DNA of 64,000 nucleotides from Leptolyngbyaceae cyanobacterium JSC-12. Its GTDB lineage: Bacteria; Cyanobacteriota; Cyanobacteriia; Leptolyngbyales; Leptolyngbyaceae. The notes beneath the pieces were generated by a model. It was not told the DNA's origin, searched no databases, and saw only the letters and a list, made by a program, of their open reading frames with translations. Numbering within the stretch: position 1 is the stretch's first letter; each line of letters opens with the position of its first letter. A program made the position numbers and the translations under genes. The stretch covers positions 3,746,199-3,810,198 of the forward strand of contig CM001633.1 in assembly GCA_000309945.1 (NCBI GenBank), read 5' to 3'. Shown in pieces: positions 19,470-28,255 of the stretch.

Positions 19470-19844
19470 ATGCGTCACACACTCATTGTTTTGGCTGGAA
19501 CGTTTATAGCCTTCCTCAGGCTGGAAACAACCGCGATCGCCCAAGTGTTTTATCCGTGTTCACGCTATGGCGACCAGTTTTATATCAGCCCCCGTAGCAC
19601 CAGAGATCGCATCTCCTTTGGCAGAACGAACCAGGGTGATTTTTTGGAACTGAATCCCAGTTCGTTGCTTCAGGTTAGAGGCGGGATGCAATTTGTTTAC
19701 TACTTGAATGGTCATGCGCGCGAGGGGTTTACAAATTGTCGTGAATCTGCCTGGTATGTGGGCAATCGGCGAGTTAATGCCTCTTCTCCAGCCGCCAACA
19801 GAATGCTGAATTACATCTGTGATTCCCGCATCAGCCTGGATTAG
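19470..19844 (+). CDS. Small secreted protein, unknown
   Basis: With the ATG at 19470 the product is 124 residues and starts with a signal peptide (MRHTLIVLAGTFIAFLRLE to AIAQ). The mature part is about 100 residues, with four cysteines (PCSRYG, FTNCRESAW, YICDSRI) and many Tyr, Ser and Arg. The in-frame GTG/ATG 11 codons upstream would spoil the signal sequence. It is probably exported to the periplasm. No function is recognised. Confidence 0.6.
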   Translation: MRHTLIVLAGTFIAFLRLETTAIAQVFYPCSRYGDQFYISPRSTRDRISFGRTNQGDFLELNPSSLLQVRGGMQFVYYLNGHAREGFTNCRESAWYVGNRRVNASSPAANRMLNYICDSRISLD

Positions 19845-20061
19845 CAGATTGCCGATTTGAGAGAGTCAGCATAATTTTGGGAGAAGACGTTGCGGAATCC
19901 TGCATGCACTGCCGCGATCGCGTTTTCTCCCTTTTCTCATTTGCGTTGGAGATATTCTTTTTTACAAGAGAGTACCTCAACGTTAAGAAAACAAAGCTAG
20001 GTGTGAATGCTGAAAGAGGTTAGATAAGATAATCAGCACTCATGTGAACTCTCCTCTACCC

Positions 20062-23000
20062 ATGAATACGCTGCCAAATCCAATATCGACAGGACTACAG
20101 TACCAACGAGCCGGACGAGTTGCCGAAGCTGAGCAAGTGTACAAGCTATTGCTCAGGGAGGACCCTCATTCAGTGGATGCGTTAAATCTGCTGGGCGCAT
20201 TAGTGTACGAAGACAAGCGATTTGAGGAAGCGCAGGAATACTTTGAGCGGGTGTTGAGCTTACAACCGGGAGCCGAAGCGCACAATAGCATGGGGATTGT
20301 GTTAAGGGCGCAAGGTAAATATACCGAAGCCGTGGAGCATTACCAGCAGGCACTAGCGCTCAAGCCCAATCAGCCGGAAGTGTTGAGTAATTTGGGCAAC
20401 GCCCTCAAAGAACTGGGCAAATTGGAGGAAGCGATCGCGGCGTACCAGCAAGCTCTGAACCTGAACCAAGCCTATGCCGAAGCCCATAACAATTTGGGCA
20501 TTGCCTACAAAGACCAGGGCAAGCTGGACGAGGCACTTGCTTGCTACCGAGAAGCGATTCGGCTGAAACCTAACTACGCCGAAGCTCACCACAATATGGG
20601 GATTGTGTTGCGGCAACAAAATAAGTTAGACGATGCGATTCACTATTTTCGACAGGCGATCGCTCTTAAGCCCCACTACATCGATGCCTACACCAGCCTT
20701 GGTTCTACCCTCCAGCAGCAGGGCAACGGCGAGGAAGCGATTGCTTGCTATCAACAGGTGGTTACCCTGAAGCCTAATTATGCTGAGGGATTCAACAATT
20801 TGGGTTTAGCATTGCAGCATCAAGGAAAGCTTGAAGAAGCGATTGCCACTTTCCAGCAAGCCCTTGCCCTCCAACCCAATTTTCCCGGTGTTTGCAATAA
20901 CCTGGGCAATCTTCTGCTAGAGGTTAATCGGGTCGATGAAGCGATCGCGTCTTATCAGCAGGCGATTGCACAGCATCCCAACTATCCCGAAGCGCTAAAT
21001 AACCTGGGGAATGCGCTGCAGCGTCAAGGCAAACTGGATGAAGCGATTACTCATTATCAAAAAGCGCTGGAACTGCGCCCTAATTTTGTCGAGGCGTTGA
21101 GCAATTTGGGAGCAGTTCTTAAAGATCAGCACAAACTCGAAGCGGCGGTCTCTTATTTAGAACAAGCCGTCTCCTTGGGGCCCAGTTATGCCGAAATCCA
21201 CAACAACCTGGGCAATGCCTATCAGGAGCAAAAACGGGTGGATGAAGCGATCGCCTGTTACCGTACCGCCGTTGCGCTCAAACCTGAGATGGCAGAGGTG
21301 CACAGCAATCTGGGCAATATGCTGCAATACATCGGTGAATTTGAGGAAGCGTTTGAGCATTTTCGAAAAGCGATCGAGATTCAACCTGACTTTGCCGGAG
21401 TCTACAACAACTTAGGAATCGCTCATCGCAACGCTGGACAGGTGCAGGAAGCCTTTGCAGCCTATAGCAAAGCACTAGAACTTAAGCCAGACTTCGTCGA
21501 AGCCCACTGGAACACCGCCTTAAATCACCTATTACTTGGTAACTTGAAGCAAGGCTTTGAAGGCTACGAGTGGCGGTTTCAGTGGAGCCGTTTTATCGAG
21601 CAAAATCCCTCCCGCTCCTACTCTCAACCTCGCTGGGATGGCTCCTTACTCGACGGTAAAACCATTTTGCTCTATGCCGAACAAGGCATCGGCGACACAT
21701 TGCAATTTATTCGCTATGTACCATTGGTGAAAGCAAAAGGTGGACGCATCATCGTTGAATGCCATCCTCCATTGATTAACTTGTTCAAAGCGTTACCCGA
21801 TATCGAACAACTTGTGCCGCTGGGCGAAACTGTTCCCACCTTTGATGTGCACGCACCACTGATGAGTTTGCCCTATATTTTGGGCACCACACTCGAAACG
21901 ATTCCAGCGGAAGTTCCTTACCTGGTATTGGCAGAGGGGAGTCAGGAGTCAGAAGATAGGAGTCAGAAGGCAGAACGTGAGCAGCTATTACCAACAACCA
22001 ATGACCAATTCCCCCAACTCAAAATTGGCATTGTCTGGGATGGCAATCCGCAAAATCCTTATAATCGTGCTCGTGCTGTGCCCCTAGTAAAGCTTCTATC
22101 TCTAGCAAATATTCCTGGAGTCACACTCTATAGCTTGCAGAAAGAACCCAAGCCAGAAGATATAGAACTCTTGCAGGCGCATCCAGAGATTCAGGATTTG
22201 CGATCGCAGCTTAATGACTTCACCGATACTGCTGCCATCATCAACCAACTGGATTTAATTATCAGCATTGATACCGCCGTTACCCATCTGGCAGGTGCCC
22301 TCGGCAAACCCACCTGGCTTTTACTGCCCTTCGCTCCTGACTGGCGCTGGATGACTGATCGTAGCGATAGCCCCTGGTATCCCACCATGCGGTTGTTCCG
22401 GCAATCCACCTATGGAGATTGGGACCCCGTACTGGCAGATGTACGAGCAGCGTTAGAGGAAAAGGTGGGAGGGAAGAGGCAGGAGGCAGAAGCCGAAAGT
22501 CAGAAACCAGAAGCCAAAAATCAGAAGGCAGAAACTAGAAGTCAGAAACTAGAAGCCAGGAGTCAGGAAGGGAAGAAGAAGGGTAAGGGAAGTCTGGCAG
22601 AGAAGGAAGAAAAGGCAGGGTTTTCTTCTAAATCATCTTTATCTCCCTCATTCCCCCAATCTCCCTCACCCAAGCCCATCTTGCCCGCAGAATTGCGAGC
22701 GGCAATCAGGTTGCATCAGACTGGGCAAGTGGAGGAGGCACGACGAAGATGTGAAGCGTTTTTGCAAAAGTGTCCTGACTCAGCGGATGGCTGGCATTTG
22801 TTGGGATTGATAGCACATCACGATCGCAAGCTGGATGAGGCGATCGCCTACTACCAAAACACGCTCAAGGCAAACGACAATCACCTGGATACCTACAACA
22901 ATCTGGCAGTGGCGTTGCATGAGCAGGGTAAATTGGATGAAGCGATGCCCTATTACCAGAAAGCTTTGGCACTCAAGCCCGACAATCCCGATGCCCACAA

Positions 23001-26000
23001 CAACTATGCCAATCTTTTGCGAGAGCGATCGCGGCTGGATGAAGCCATTTATCACTATCAGCAGGCGATTGCAGCACGTCCTGATTATCCTGATGCTTAT
23101 AACAACTTGGGACTGGCTTACTATGCTAAGGGTAATTTTGCTAGCGCCGCAGAGGCATATCGGCAGGCGATAGAACGCAAGCCCCACTTTCCCCAAGCAT
23201 TGAACCATTTAGGTAACGCGCTCAAAGAACTGGGCAATTTTGCGGAAGCAGCGAGATATTATCAGCAGGCGATCGCACTCAAACCCGACTACGCAAAGGC
23301 ATACAACAACTGGGGCAACATCTTTCGAGATGAGGGCGACTTGCAAACCGCTGTGCAGTATTACGACCAGGCAACCGAGATCGACCCCAACTTTGCCGAA
23401 GCCCACTGGAACAAAGCTTTGACGCTGTTGCTAGGTGGTGATCTACGGCGTGGCTTCGAAGAATACGAGTGGCGACGGCATGTGAATCTGCCCAGTTTCA
23501 AATCCCTGCGAGACTTTCCGGGTCCACGTTGGGATGGGTCTCCTCTCAATGGACAAATGATTTATCTCCATGCAGAACAGGGCATGGGCGACCTCATTCA
23601 GTTCGTGCGCTATGTGCCATTCGTAGTGCAGCGGGGCGGACGAGTGATTCTAGAATGTCATCCACCACTAGTGAACTTGTTCAGTAACCTTCCTGGCGTG
23701 GAACAACTGGTGCCCTATGGCAGTTCGCCCCCTGGATACCATATTCAAGCACCACTGCTGAGCCTGCCCTATCTCTTCGGCACCACTGCTGAGACTGTTC
23801 CCGCCACGGTTCCCTACCTGCACCCGCCCCAATCAGAGGCTCGTTTGCCAGAGAGAGCCTCAACCACAAACTTGAAGGTTGGAATTGTTTGGTCAGGCAA
23901 TCCCGAAAACCCCTACAACCGTACTCGCGCTGTTCCTCTAGAACTTTTATTACCCCTTGCTGAACTGCCTACTATCACGCTTTATAGCTTGCAAAAAGAT
24001 CTCCAACCTAGTGAGCAATCCTTGTTGGCGGCGCACCCCCAAGTTCACGATTTGCGGAGCTTGATGGTTGATTTTGTCGATACTGCTACCCTGATTCAAC
24101 AACTTGATTTGATCATCAGCATCGATACTGCCGTTACCCATCTGGCAGGTGCCCTCGGCAAACCCACCTGGCTTTTACTGCCCTTCGCTCCTGACTGGCG
24201 CTGGATGTTGCATCGGAACGATAGCCCCTGGTATCCCACTGTTCAGATTTTCCGGCAGCCCATTGCTGGAGATTGGGAAAGCGTGTTGCGAGAAGTGAGA
24301 GCGGCGCTGGAGGAGAAGATTAGAAGTCGGGAGTCAGGAGAAAGGGAAGGTAAAGGAGTTAAGGAGTGGAGAAGTGGGGGAGTGCATGAAGTTCCATCCA
24401 CTCATGAACCCATGCATTTTTCGACCTCCCTATTATCCTCATCTCCTCTATCCCCCATCCCCCCTTTCTCTAATCGCTCTCAACTCCTCAATACTGCTCT
24501 GCAGTTGTACCAGAGCGGTAATCTAACAGAGGCAGAAAATCTATTACGGCAGATATTACAACAACAATCGGATGATGCAGATGCACTGCATATCTTGGGG
24601 GTAATTCTGTGTCAGACGAAGCGATTTGAGGAAGCAACCCAGCAGATTCAGCGTTTGGTGGAACTGCAACCCCAGTTTGCTGAGGGTTGGAAAAATTTGG
24701 GCAGTGCCTTGCAGGAACAGGGCAAGTTTGCGGAGGCGATCGCCAGCTATCAACGCGCGATCGCGCTAGAACCCAACTCTCCCGATGTGCATCAAAACTT
24801 GAGTACGGCACTTTTGGAACTGGATCGACCATTTGAGGCGGTTACTCATGCTGAGCGAGTAGTTGCACTCAAGCCTGAGTTTGCCGATGGTCACTATAAC
24901 CTGGGCTATGCATTGCGGCGAGCAGGACGTATTGAGGAGGCGATCGCCAGCTATCGGCAGGCAATTGCTCTCAATCCCGCCATGGCACTGGCACACAAAA
25001 ATCTGGGACACGCTCTACTGCTATTGGGTGACTTTCTCACTGGCTTCCAGGAAATTGAATGGCGCTGGCAGCAACCTGGATGGGCACCACGTCCCTTTGC
25101 TCAACCAGAGTGGGATGGGTCTGACCTGACTGGAAAAACAATTCTGCTCTATGCCGAACAGGGCATGGGCGATACATTGCAATTTATTCGCTACGTGCCA
25201 CTGGTGAAAGCCAAAGGCGGACAGGTAATTGTGGAATGTCAGGCAGGGCTGATTCCCCTGCTGTCGCTGCTTCCCGCGATCGACCAAATTATTGCTCAAG
25301 GCTCCTCCTTACCTGCATTTGATGTGCATGCACCGTTAATGAGCCTGCCCCGCATTTTTAGTACAACAGTTGCAACAATTCCAGCAGAAGTTCCGTACTT
25401 AGTATTGGAGGGAAATCAGCAGCCAGCAGCCAGCAGTCAGGAGGCAGAAGGTGAAGAAGGTGGAGGCGGCAAGGAGTTAAAGATTGGAGGAGTCGCAGCA
25501 AACGGAATGCCATTCCCCCACGACTCTCCTGCCCTGCCTTCCCTATCTCCCCCACCTACCTCATTCCCCATTCCCCATTCCCTATCCTCTCAGTTCAAAG
25601 TTGGCATCGTTTGGGCAGGCAATCCAAGTCATCGCAACGATCGCTTCCGGTCTTGCAAATTGGAGCAATTTCGCCCAGTTCTGGAAGTGGCAAATGTTGA
25701 ATTCTATAGCTTACAGAAAGGAGATGCTGCGCAGGAATTGCAAGCGCATCCAGACTTGCCAGTAGAAAATTTGAGCGATCACCTCCAGTCGTTTGTGGAT
25801 ACCGCCCAGGTAATCTCTCAGCTTGATCTGGTGATTACAGTGGATACGGCCGTCGCCCATTTAGCCGGAGCATTGGGCAAACCAGTGTGGGTGTTGCTGA
25901 TGTTTGCCGCCGACTGGCGCTGGATTGTGGGTCGGGACGATACCCCCTGGTATCCCACCATGCGCCTGTTTCGCCAAACTAGCCCTGGGGATTGGGCGGG

Positions 26001-27216
26001 TGTGTTTGAGCGGGTCAAAAAAGCATTGCAACAGGAAGCGGAAGCCAGAAGCCAGAAGCTAGAAGATCAAGAACGTAAGGGAAGTAAAGGAGTTAGGGAG
26101 TGGGCGAGTGGGCGAATGAGTCAAGTTCCATCGACTGATTCACCTACAGACTCTTCTATCACCCCCTCTTCCCTATCCCCTATCCCCTACCCCGTCACCC
26201 TCACCTGGCAACTGGATGATGTCACCGACTGGGGCATTTGGGGTACGCAGTTAGCGCTGAACTTGCTACAAGTTCAGCGTTTTGAGCCAGTTCTGTTACA
26301 AGCCCTGCCTGAAAACTCCCATGTCAATCCGTTGCAGCGATCGCGGTTGCAGCAGATTAGCAGAGCCAATGCACAATCTGATGGAATAATGCTGACCATA
26401 TTGGACGATCGTCTGTCTCCCATCACGCCATTGCCGATTCATCCTGAAAAGGTGGTGGGGCTTGTAGCATTGGAAAATCTGAATCTGGATGCTGAAGTTG
26501 TGGAACGGGCAAAACAATTCCAGGCAATCGCAACGGGGTCTAGCTGGAATGCCAAGGTTTTGCAGAACCACGGGCTGAACCCAGTGCAAATTCCACTTCA
26601 GGGCATTGATCCAGTCCTGTTCTCCCCCAGCGGCAAGACAGGCGTTTGGGGCGATCGCTTTATTGTTTTCTCTAACGCAACCAGCCATGTTAAAGGGCAT
26701 GACATTTTGCTGGCAGCATTCACAGCCTTTCACGCTCGGCATCCCGATGCACTGCTGGTGCTGGCAGGGGAAGCTTCCAAACCAGTGCCAGAACTTTCGC
26801 CAGATGCAGTTCTGCGGATCACGACAATCGCGTATCCATTGCTGGGGCAGGTGTTGCGCGAAGTAGATGTGGCGGTCTTTCCCAGTCGATGTGAAGTCGG
26901 GGTGAATCAGGCGATCGCGGCAAGTCTTGCCTGTGGGGTTCCCACAATCCTGTCAAACAACACCGCAAATCGGGATTTGATTCGGCATAACCTCGGTTTT
27001 CCGCTCAATGCTCAACGTCCTGTGAAAGCGCCATCAGCATCAATGGGGATTGAAGGTTGGGGTGAATCGGATGGGGAAGAACTGCTGGAAACTTTGGAGT
27101 ATATCTACACCCATCGTCAAGAGGCATGCAATCGTGGCATTGTTGCAGCAGACTTCTTCCGTGAGTGGGCATGGAACCATCAAATTCAGCATGGGATTAT
27201 AACTCTGTTTGGCTAA
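20062..27216 (+). CDS. Giant three-module TPR-glycosyltransferase protein with extra C-terminal glycosyltransferase
   Basis: A 2384-residue protein made of three repeated modules. Module 1 has about 14 TPR units (residues 5-490) and a glycosyltransferase-like domain (493-800). Module 2 has about 7 TPRs (877-1120) and a second domain (1127-1417). Module 3 has about 5 TPRs (1473-1650) and a third domain (1653-1990). The three domains share EGYEWR or EIEWRW, WDGS, LLYAEQGxGDTLQFIRYVP, a xVGIVWxGNP-type turn, DLIISIDTAVTHLAGALGKPTWLLLPFAPDWRW and SPWYPT, as in heptosyltransferase-like (GT9/GT41-related) enzymes. Residues about 2050-2384 resemble a GT4 glycosyltransferase (SNATSHVKGHDILLAAF; GVNQAIAASLACGVPTILSNN). 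It probably glycosylates proteins or surface glycans in the cytoplasm. Linkers encode SQK/E-rich low-complexity DNA. ATG 20062 is chosen; GTG 20044 is possible. Confidence 0.85.
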   Translation: MNTLPNPISTGLQYQRAGRVAEAEQVYKLLLREDPHSVDALNLLGALVYEDKRFEEAQEYFERVLSLQPGAEAHNSMGIVLRAQGKYTEAVEHYQQALALKPNQPEVLSNLGNALKELGKLEEAIAAYQQALNLNQAYAEAHNNLGIAYKDQGKLDEALACYREAIRLKPNYAEAHHNMGIVLRQQNKLDDAIHYFRQAIALKPHYIDAYTSLGSTLQQQGNGEEAIACYQQVVTLKPNYAEGFNNLGLALQHQGKLEEAIATFQQALALQPNFPGVCNNLGNLLLEVNRVDEAIASYQQAIAQHPNYPEALNNLGNALQRQGKLDEAITHYQKALELRPNFVEALSNLGAVLKDQHKLEAAVSYLEQAVSLGPSYAEIHNNLGNAYQEQKRVDEAIACYRTAVALKPEMAEVHSNLGNMLQYIGEFEEAFEHFRKAIEIQPDFAGVYNNLGIAHRNAGQVQEAFAAYSKALELKPDFVEAHWNTALNHLLLGNLKQGFEGYEWRFQWSRFIEQNPSRSYSQPRWDGSLLDGKTILLYAEQGIGDTLQFIRYVPLVKAKGGRIIVECHPPLINLFKALPDIEQLVPLGETVPTFDVHAPLMSLPYILGTTLETIPAEVPYLVLAEGSQESEDRSQKAEREQLLPTTNDQFPQLKIGIVWDGNPQNPYNRARAVPLVKLLSLANIPGVTLYSLQKEPKPEDIELLQAHPEIQDLRSQLNDFTDTAAIINQLDLIISIDTAVTHLAGALGKPTWLLLPFAPDWRWMTDRSDSPWYPTMRLFRQSTYGDWDPVLADVRAALEEKVGGKRQEAEAESQKPEAKNQKAETRSQKLEARSQEGKKKGKGSLAEKEEKAGFSSKSSLSPSFPQSPSPKPILPAELRAAIRLHQTGQVEEARRRCEAFLQKCPDSADGWHLLGLIAHHDRKLDEAIAYYQNTLKANDNHLDTYNNLAVALHEQGKLDEAMPYYQKALALKPDNPDAHNNYANLLRERSRLDEAIYHYQQAIAARPDYPDAYNNLGLAYYAKGNFASAAEAYRQAIERKPHFPQALNHLGNALKELGNFAEAARYYQQAIALKPDYAKAYNNWGNIFRDEGDLQTAVQYYDQATEIDPNFAEAHWNKALTLLLGGDLRRGFEEYEWRRHVNLPSFKSLRDFPGPRWDGSPLNGQMIYLHAEQGMGDLIQFVRYVPFVVQRGGRVILECHPPLVNLFSNLPGVEQLVPYGSSPPGYHIQAPLLSLPYLFGTTAETVPATVPYLHPPQSEARLPERASTTNLKVGIVWSGNPENPYNRTRAVPLELLLPLAELPTITLYSLQKDLQPSEQSLLAAHPQVHDLRSLMVDFVDTATLIQQLDLIISIDTAVTHLAGALGKPTWLLLPFAPDWRWMLHRNDSPWYPTVQIFRQPIAGDWESVLREVRAALEEKIRSRESGEREGKGVKEWRSGGVHEVPSTHEPMHFSTSLLSSSPLSPIPPFSNRSQLLNTALQLYQSGNLTEAENLLRQILQQQSDDADALHILGVILCQTKRFEEATQQIQRLVELQPQFAEGWKNLGSALQEQGKFAEAIASYQRAIALEPNSPDVHQNLSTALLELDRPFEAVTHAERVVALKPEFADGHYNLGYALRRAGRIEEAIASYRQAIALNPAMALAHKNLGHALLLLGDFLTGFQEIEWRWQQPGWAPRPFAQPEWDGSDLTGKTILLYAEQGMGDTLQFIRYVPLVKAKGGQVIVECQAGLIPLLSLLPAIDQIIAQGSSLPAFDVHAPLMSLPRIFSTTVATIPAEVPYLVLEGNQQPAASSQEAEGEEGGGGKELKIGGVAANGMPFPHDSPALPSLSPPPTSFPIPHSLSSQFKVGIVWAGNPSHRNDRFRSCKLEQFRPVLEVANVEFYSLQKGDAAQELQAHPDLPVENLSDHLQSFVDTAQVISQLDLVITVDTAVAHLAGALGKPVWVLLMFAADWRWIVGRDDTPWYPTMRLFRQTSPGDWAGVFERVKKALQQEAEARSQKLEDQERKGSKGVREWASGRMSQVPSTDSPTDSSITPSSLSPIPYPVTLTWQLDDVTDWGIWGTQLALNLLQVQRFEPVLLQALPENSHVNPLQRSRLQQISRANAQSDGIMLTILDDRLSPITPLPIHPEKVVGLVALENLNLDAEVVERAKQFQAIATGSSWNAKVLQNHGLNPVQIPLQGIDPVLFSPSGKTGVWGDRFIVFSNATSHVKGHDILLAAFTAFHARHPDALLVLAGEASKPVPELSPDAVLRITTIAYPLLGQVLREVDVAVFPSRCEVGVNQAIAASLACGVPTILSNNTANRDLIRHNLGFPLNAQRPVKAPSASMGIEGWGESDGEELLETLEYIYTHRQEACNRGIVAADFFREWAWNHQIQHGIITLFG
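21940..22010 (+). repeat. In-frame short repeat linker 1 of the giant TPR protein
   Basis: GGAGTCAGGAGTCAGAAG-type purine repeats sit inside the first glycosyltransferase domain and encode GSQESEDRSQKAER. They are absent from the matching place in module 2. Confidence 0.7.
22465..22680 (+). repeat. In-frame short repeat linker 2
   Basis: About 215 bp: heptamer-like CAGAAG/CCAGAAG units encode RQEAEAESQKPEAKNQKAE and onward, followed by a pyrimidine-rich half (TCTCCCTCATTCCCCCAATC). It separates module 1 from module 2. Confidence 0.75.
24315..24475 (+). repeat. In-frame short repeat linker 3
   Basis: A purine-rich half (GGGAAGGTAAAGGAGTTAAG) is followed by CATGAAGTTCCATCCACTCA and a pyrimidine-rich half (CTCTATCCCCCATCCCCCC). 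Its layout closely resembles the linker at 26030-26200. It separates module 2 from module 3. Confidence 0.75.
25408..25595 (+). repeat. In-frame short repeat linker 4
   Basis: Purine-rich CAGCAGCCAGCAGCCAGCAG and GGAGGCAGAAGG stretches, then CCCCATTCCCCATTCCC. It sits in the third glycosyltransferase domain at the same place as linker 1 in the first. Confidence 0.75.
26030..26200 (+). repeat. In-frame short repeat linker 5
   Basis: GAAGCCAGAAGCCAGAAGCTAGAAG, a GGGAAGTAAAGGAGTTAGGG stretch, then TCCCTATCCCCTATCCCC. It joins module 3 to the C-terminal glycosyltransferase and is similar to linker 3. Confidence 0.75.
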
Positions 27217-27241
27217 TTCCCTAGAGATTTACGCTGGCGAT

Positions 27242-28096
27242 TTACAATTGACGCCGCAAGAAAGAGAGTAAAACATCATTAACTTTCTCGTGCCAATCTT
27301 CCTGGGGGTAGTGTCCTACTTCTTCCAGTTTCACGAATTCGGCATGGGGAACCGATTGGGCGAAGGACTCAGCCATTACGATTGGCAACCAGGGGTCGCG
27401 ATCACCCCAGGCAACGAGAACAGGCTTTTGCCACTCGCGAAATCCGGTTTCAATCTCGGTAGTCACTTGCTTAAGCTGGAGATTTTGCACCGTTGCGAGT
27501 AGCGCCCTCCCCGAATCTGATGTTTGTAAAAAGGGACGACGATACACATCCAGGTCAGCATCTTCTACGCGGTAACCGCCGCCACCTTCCAACGTGCGAT
27601 CAACCAAGAGCGGATCTTGCGTAATCATATCGCCAACCAGGGGAATGCCTAACTGCTGCATCTTCCACGGTAGTTTTGCGGCAGTGGTAATCGGGGCATT
27701 GAAAATCGCTAAACGTTCAATCCGCTCTGGATGTCGCAAAGCATATTGCAGCCCTACTGTGCCCAAAAATCCCTGCACAACAAGCGAGAAATGATCCACC
27801 TCTAGCGTTTGCAAAAAATCATCCAGTGCTGTGATGTACGCTTCGGGTGTGTAGGAAAAGTCACGGCGATCCGGACGTTCGGAAAAGCCAGAGCCAAGCC
27901 AATCCGGAGCGATCGCCCAGAAGCCATGCTGCGCCAAAGCAGGCAACACATTCCGCCATCCATAGCTCTGACACACCAACCCATGCAGCAACACAACTCG
28001 CGATCGTGGCTCTCCCACAGGCTTCGCTTCGCGGTAAAACCACTCAAATTTTCCTGCTTGAATCCCGCACTCTTTACTGCTCACAGCGTTGTTCAC
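27242..28096 (-). CDS. Alpha/beta-hydrolase fold protein lacking the usual nucleophile
   Basis: A 284-residue alpha/beta-hydrolase of the haloalkane-dehalogenase/epoxide-hydrolase-like group. It has the oxyanion HG (VVLLHGLVCQSYGWRNVLP), the APDWLGSGFS turn, a cap around 140-200, the acid candidate in VAWGDRDPWLP and the histidine in EEVGHYPQEDW. The nucleophile elbow reads VVQGFLGTVGLQYAL, where relatives have VQDWGG or GHSMGG: the Asp/Ser position is Gly. If the alignment is right, the catalytic nucleophile is missing and the protein may bind a ligand or act non-catalytically. It converges with the giant TPR gene, with 25 nt between stops. Confidence 0.85.
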   Translation of the reverse strand: MNNAVSSKECGIQAGKFEWFYREAKPVGEPRSRVVLLHGLVCQSYGWRNVLPALAQHGFWAIAPDWLGSGFSERPDRRDFSYTPEAYITALDDFLQTLEVDHFSLVVQGFLGTVGLQYALRHPERIERLAIFNAPITTAAKLPWKMQQLGIPLVGDMITQDPLLVDRTLEGGGGYRVEDADLDVYRRPFLQTSDSGRALLATVQNLQLKQVTTEIETGFREWQKPVLVAWGDRDPWLPIVMAESFAQSVPHAEFVKLEEVGHYPQEDWHEKVNDVLLSFLRRQL

Positions 28097-28255
28097 CCAA
28101 TCATGCTTTTGTATTCCTCAGAATACTGCTATCGGGCACCAAAGATGTAACGCAGTCTTAAAAGCAGAGGGGTGAATTCAAATTGATGGCGCGATCAATA
28201 GTTCGAGTGTTTTGGAATAATCTTTGTTTTGTCAGTCAAACTGGTATCAACTGAT

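Noticed and set aside
22465-22680. CRISPR-like array in the repeat-rich linker
   Set aside because: Units are short and irregular, without equal spacers; they are heptamer-like repeats inside coding DNA.
20153-27000. Many minus-strand and other-frame open frames within the giant TPR gene
   Set aside because: They mirror the repeated codons of the TPR/glycosyltransferase gene and have repetitive composition, so they are shadows.
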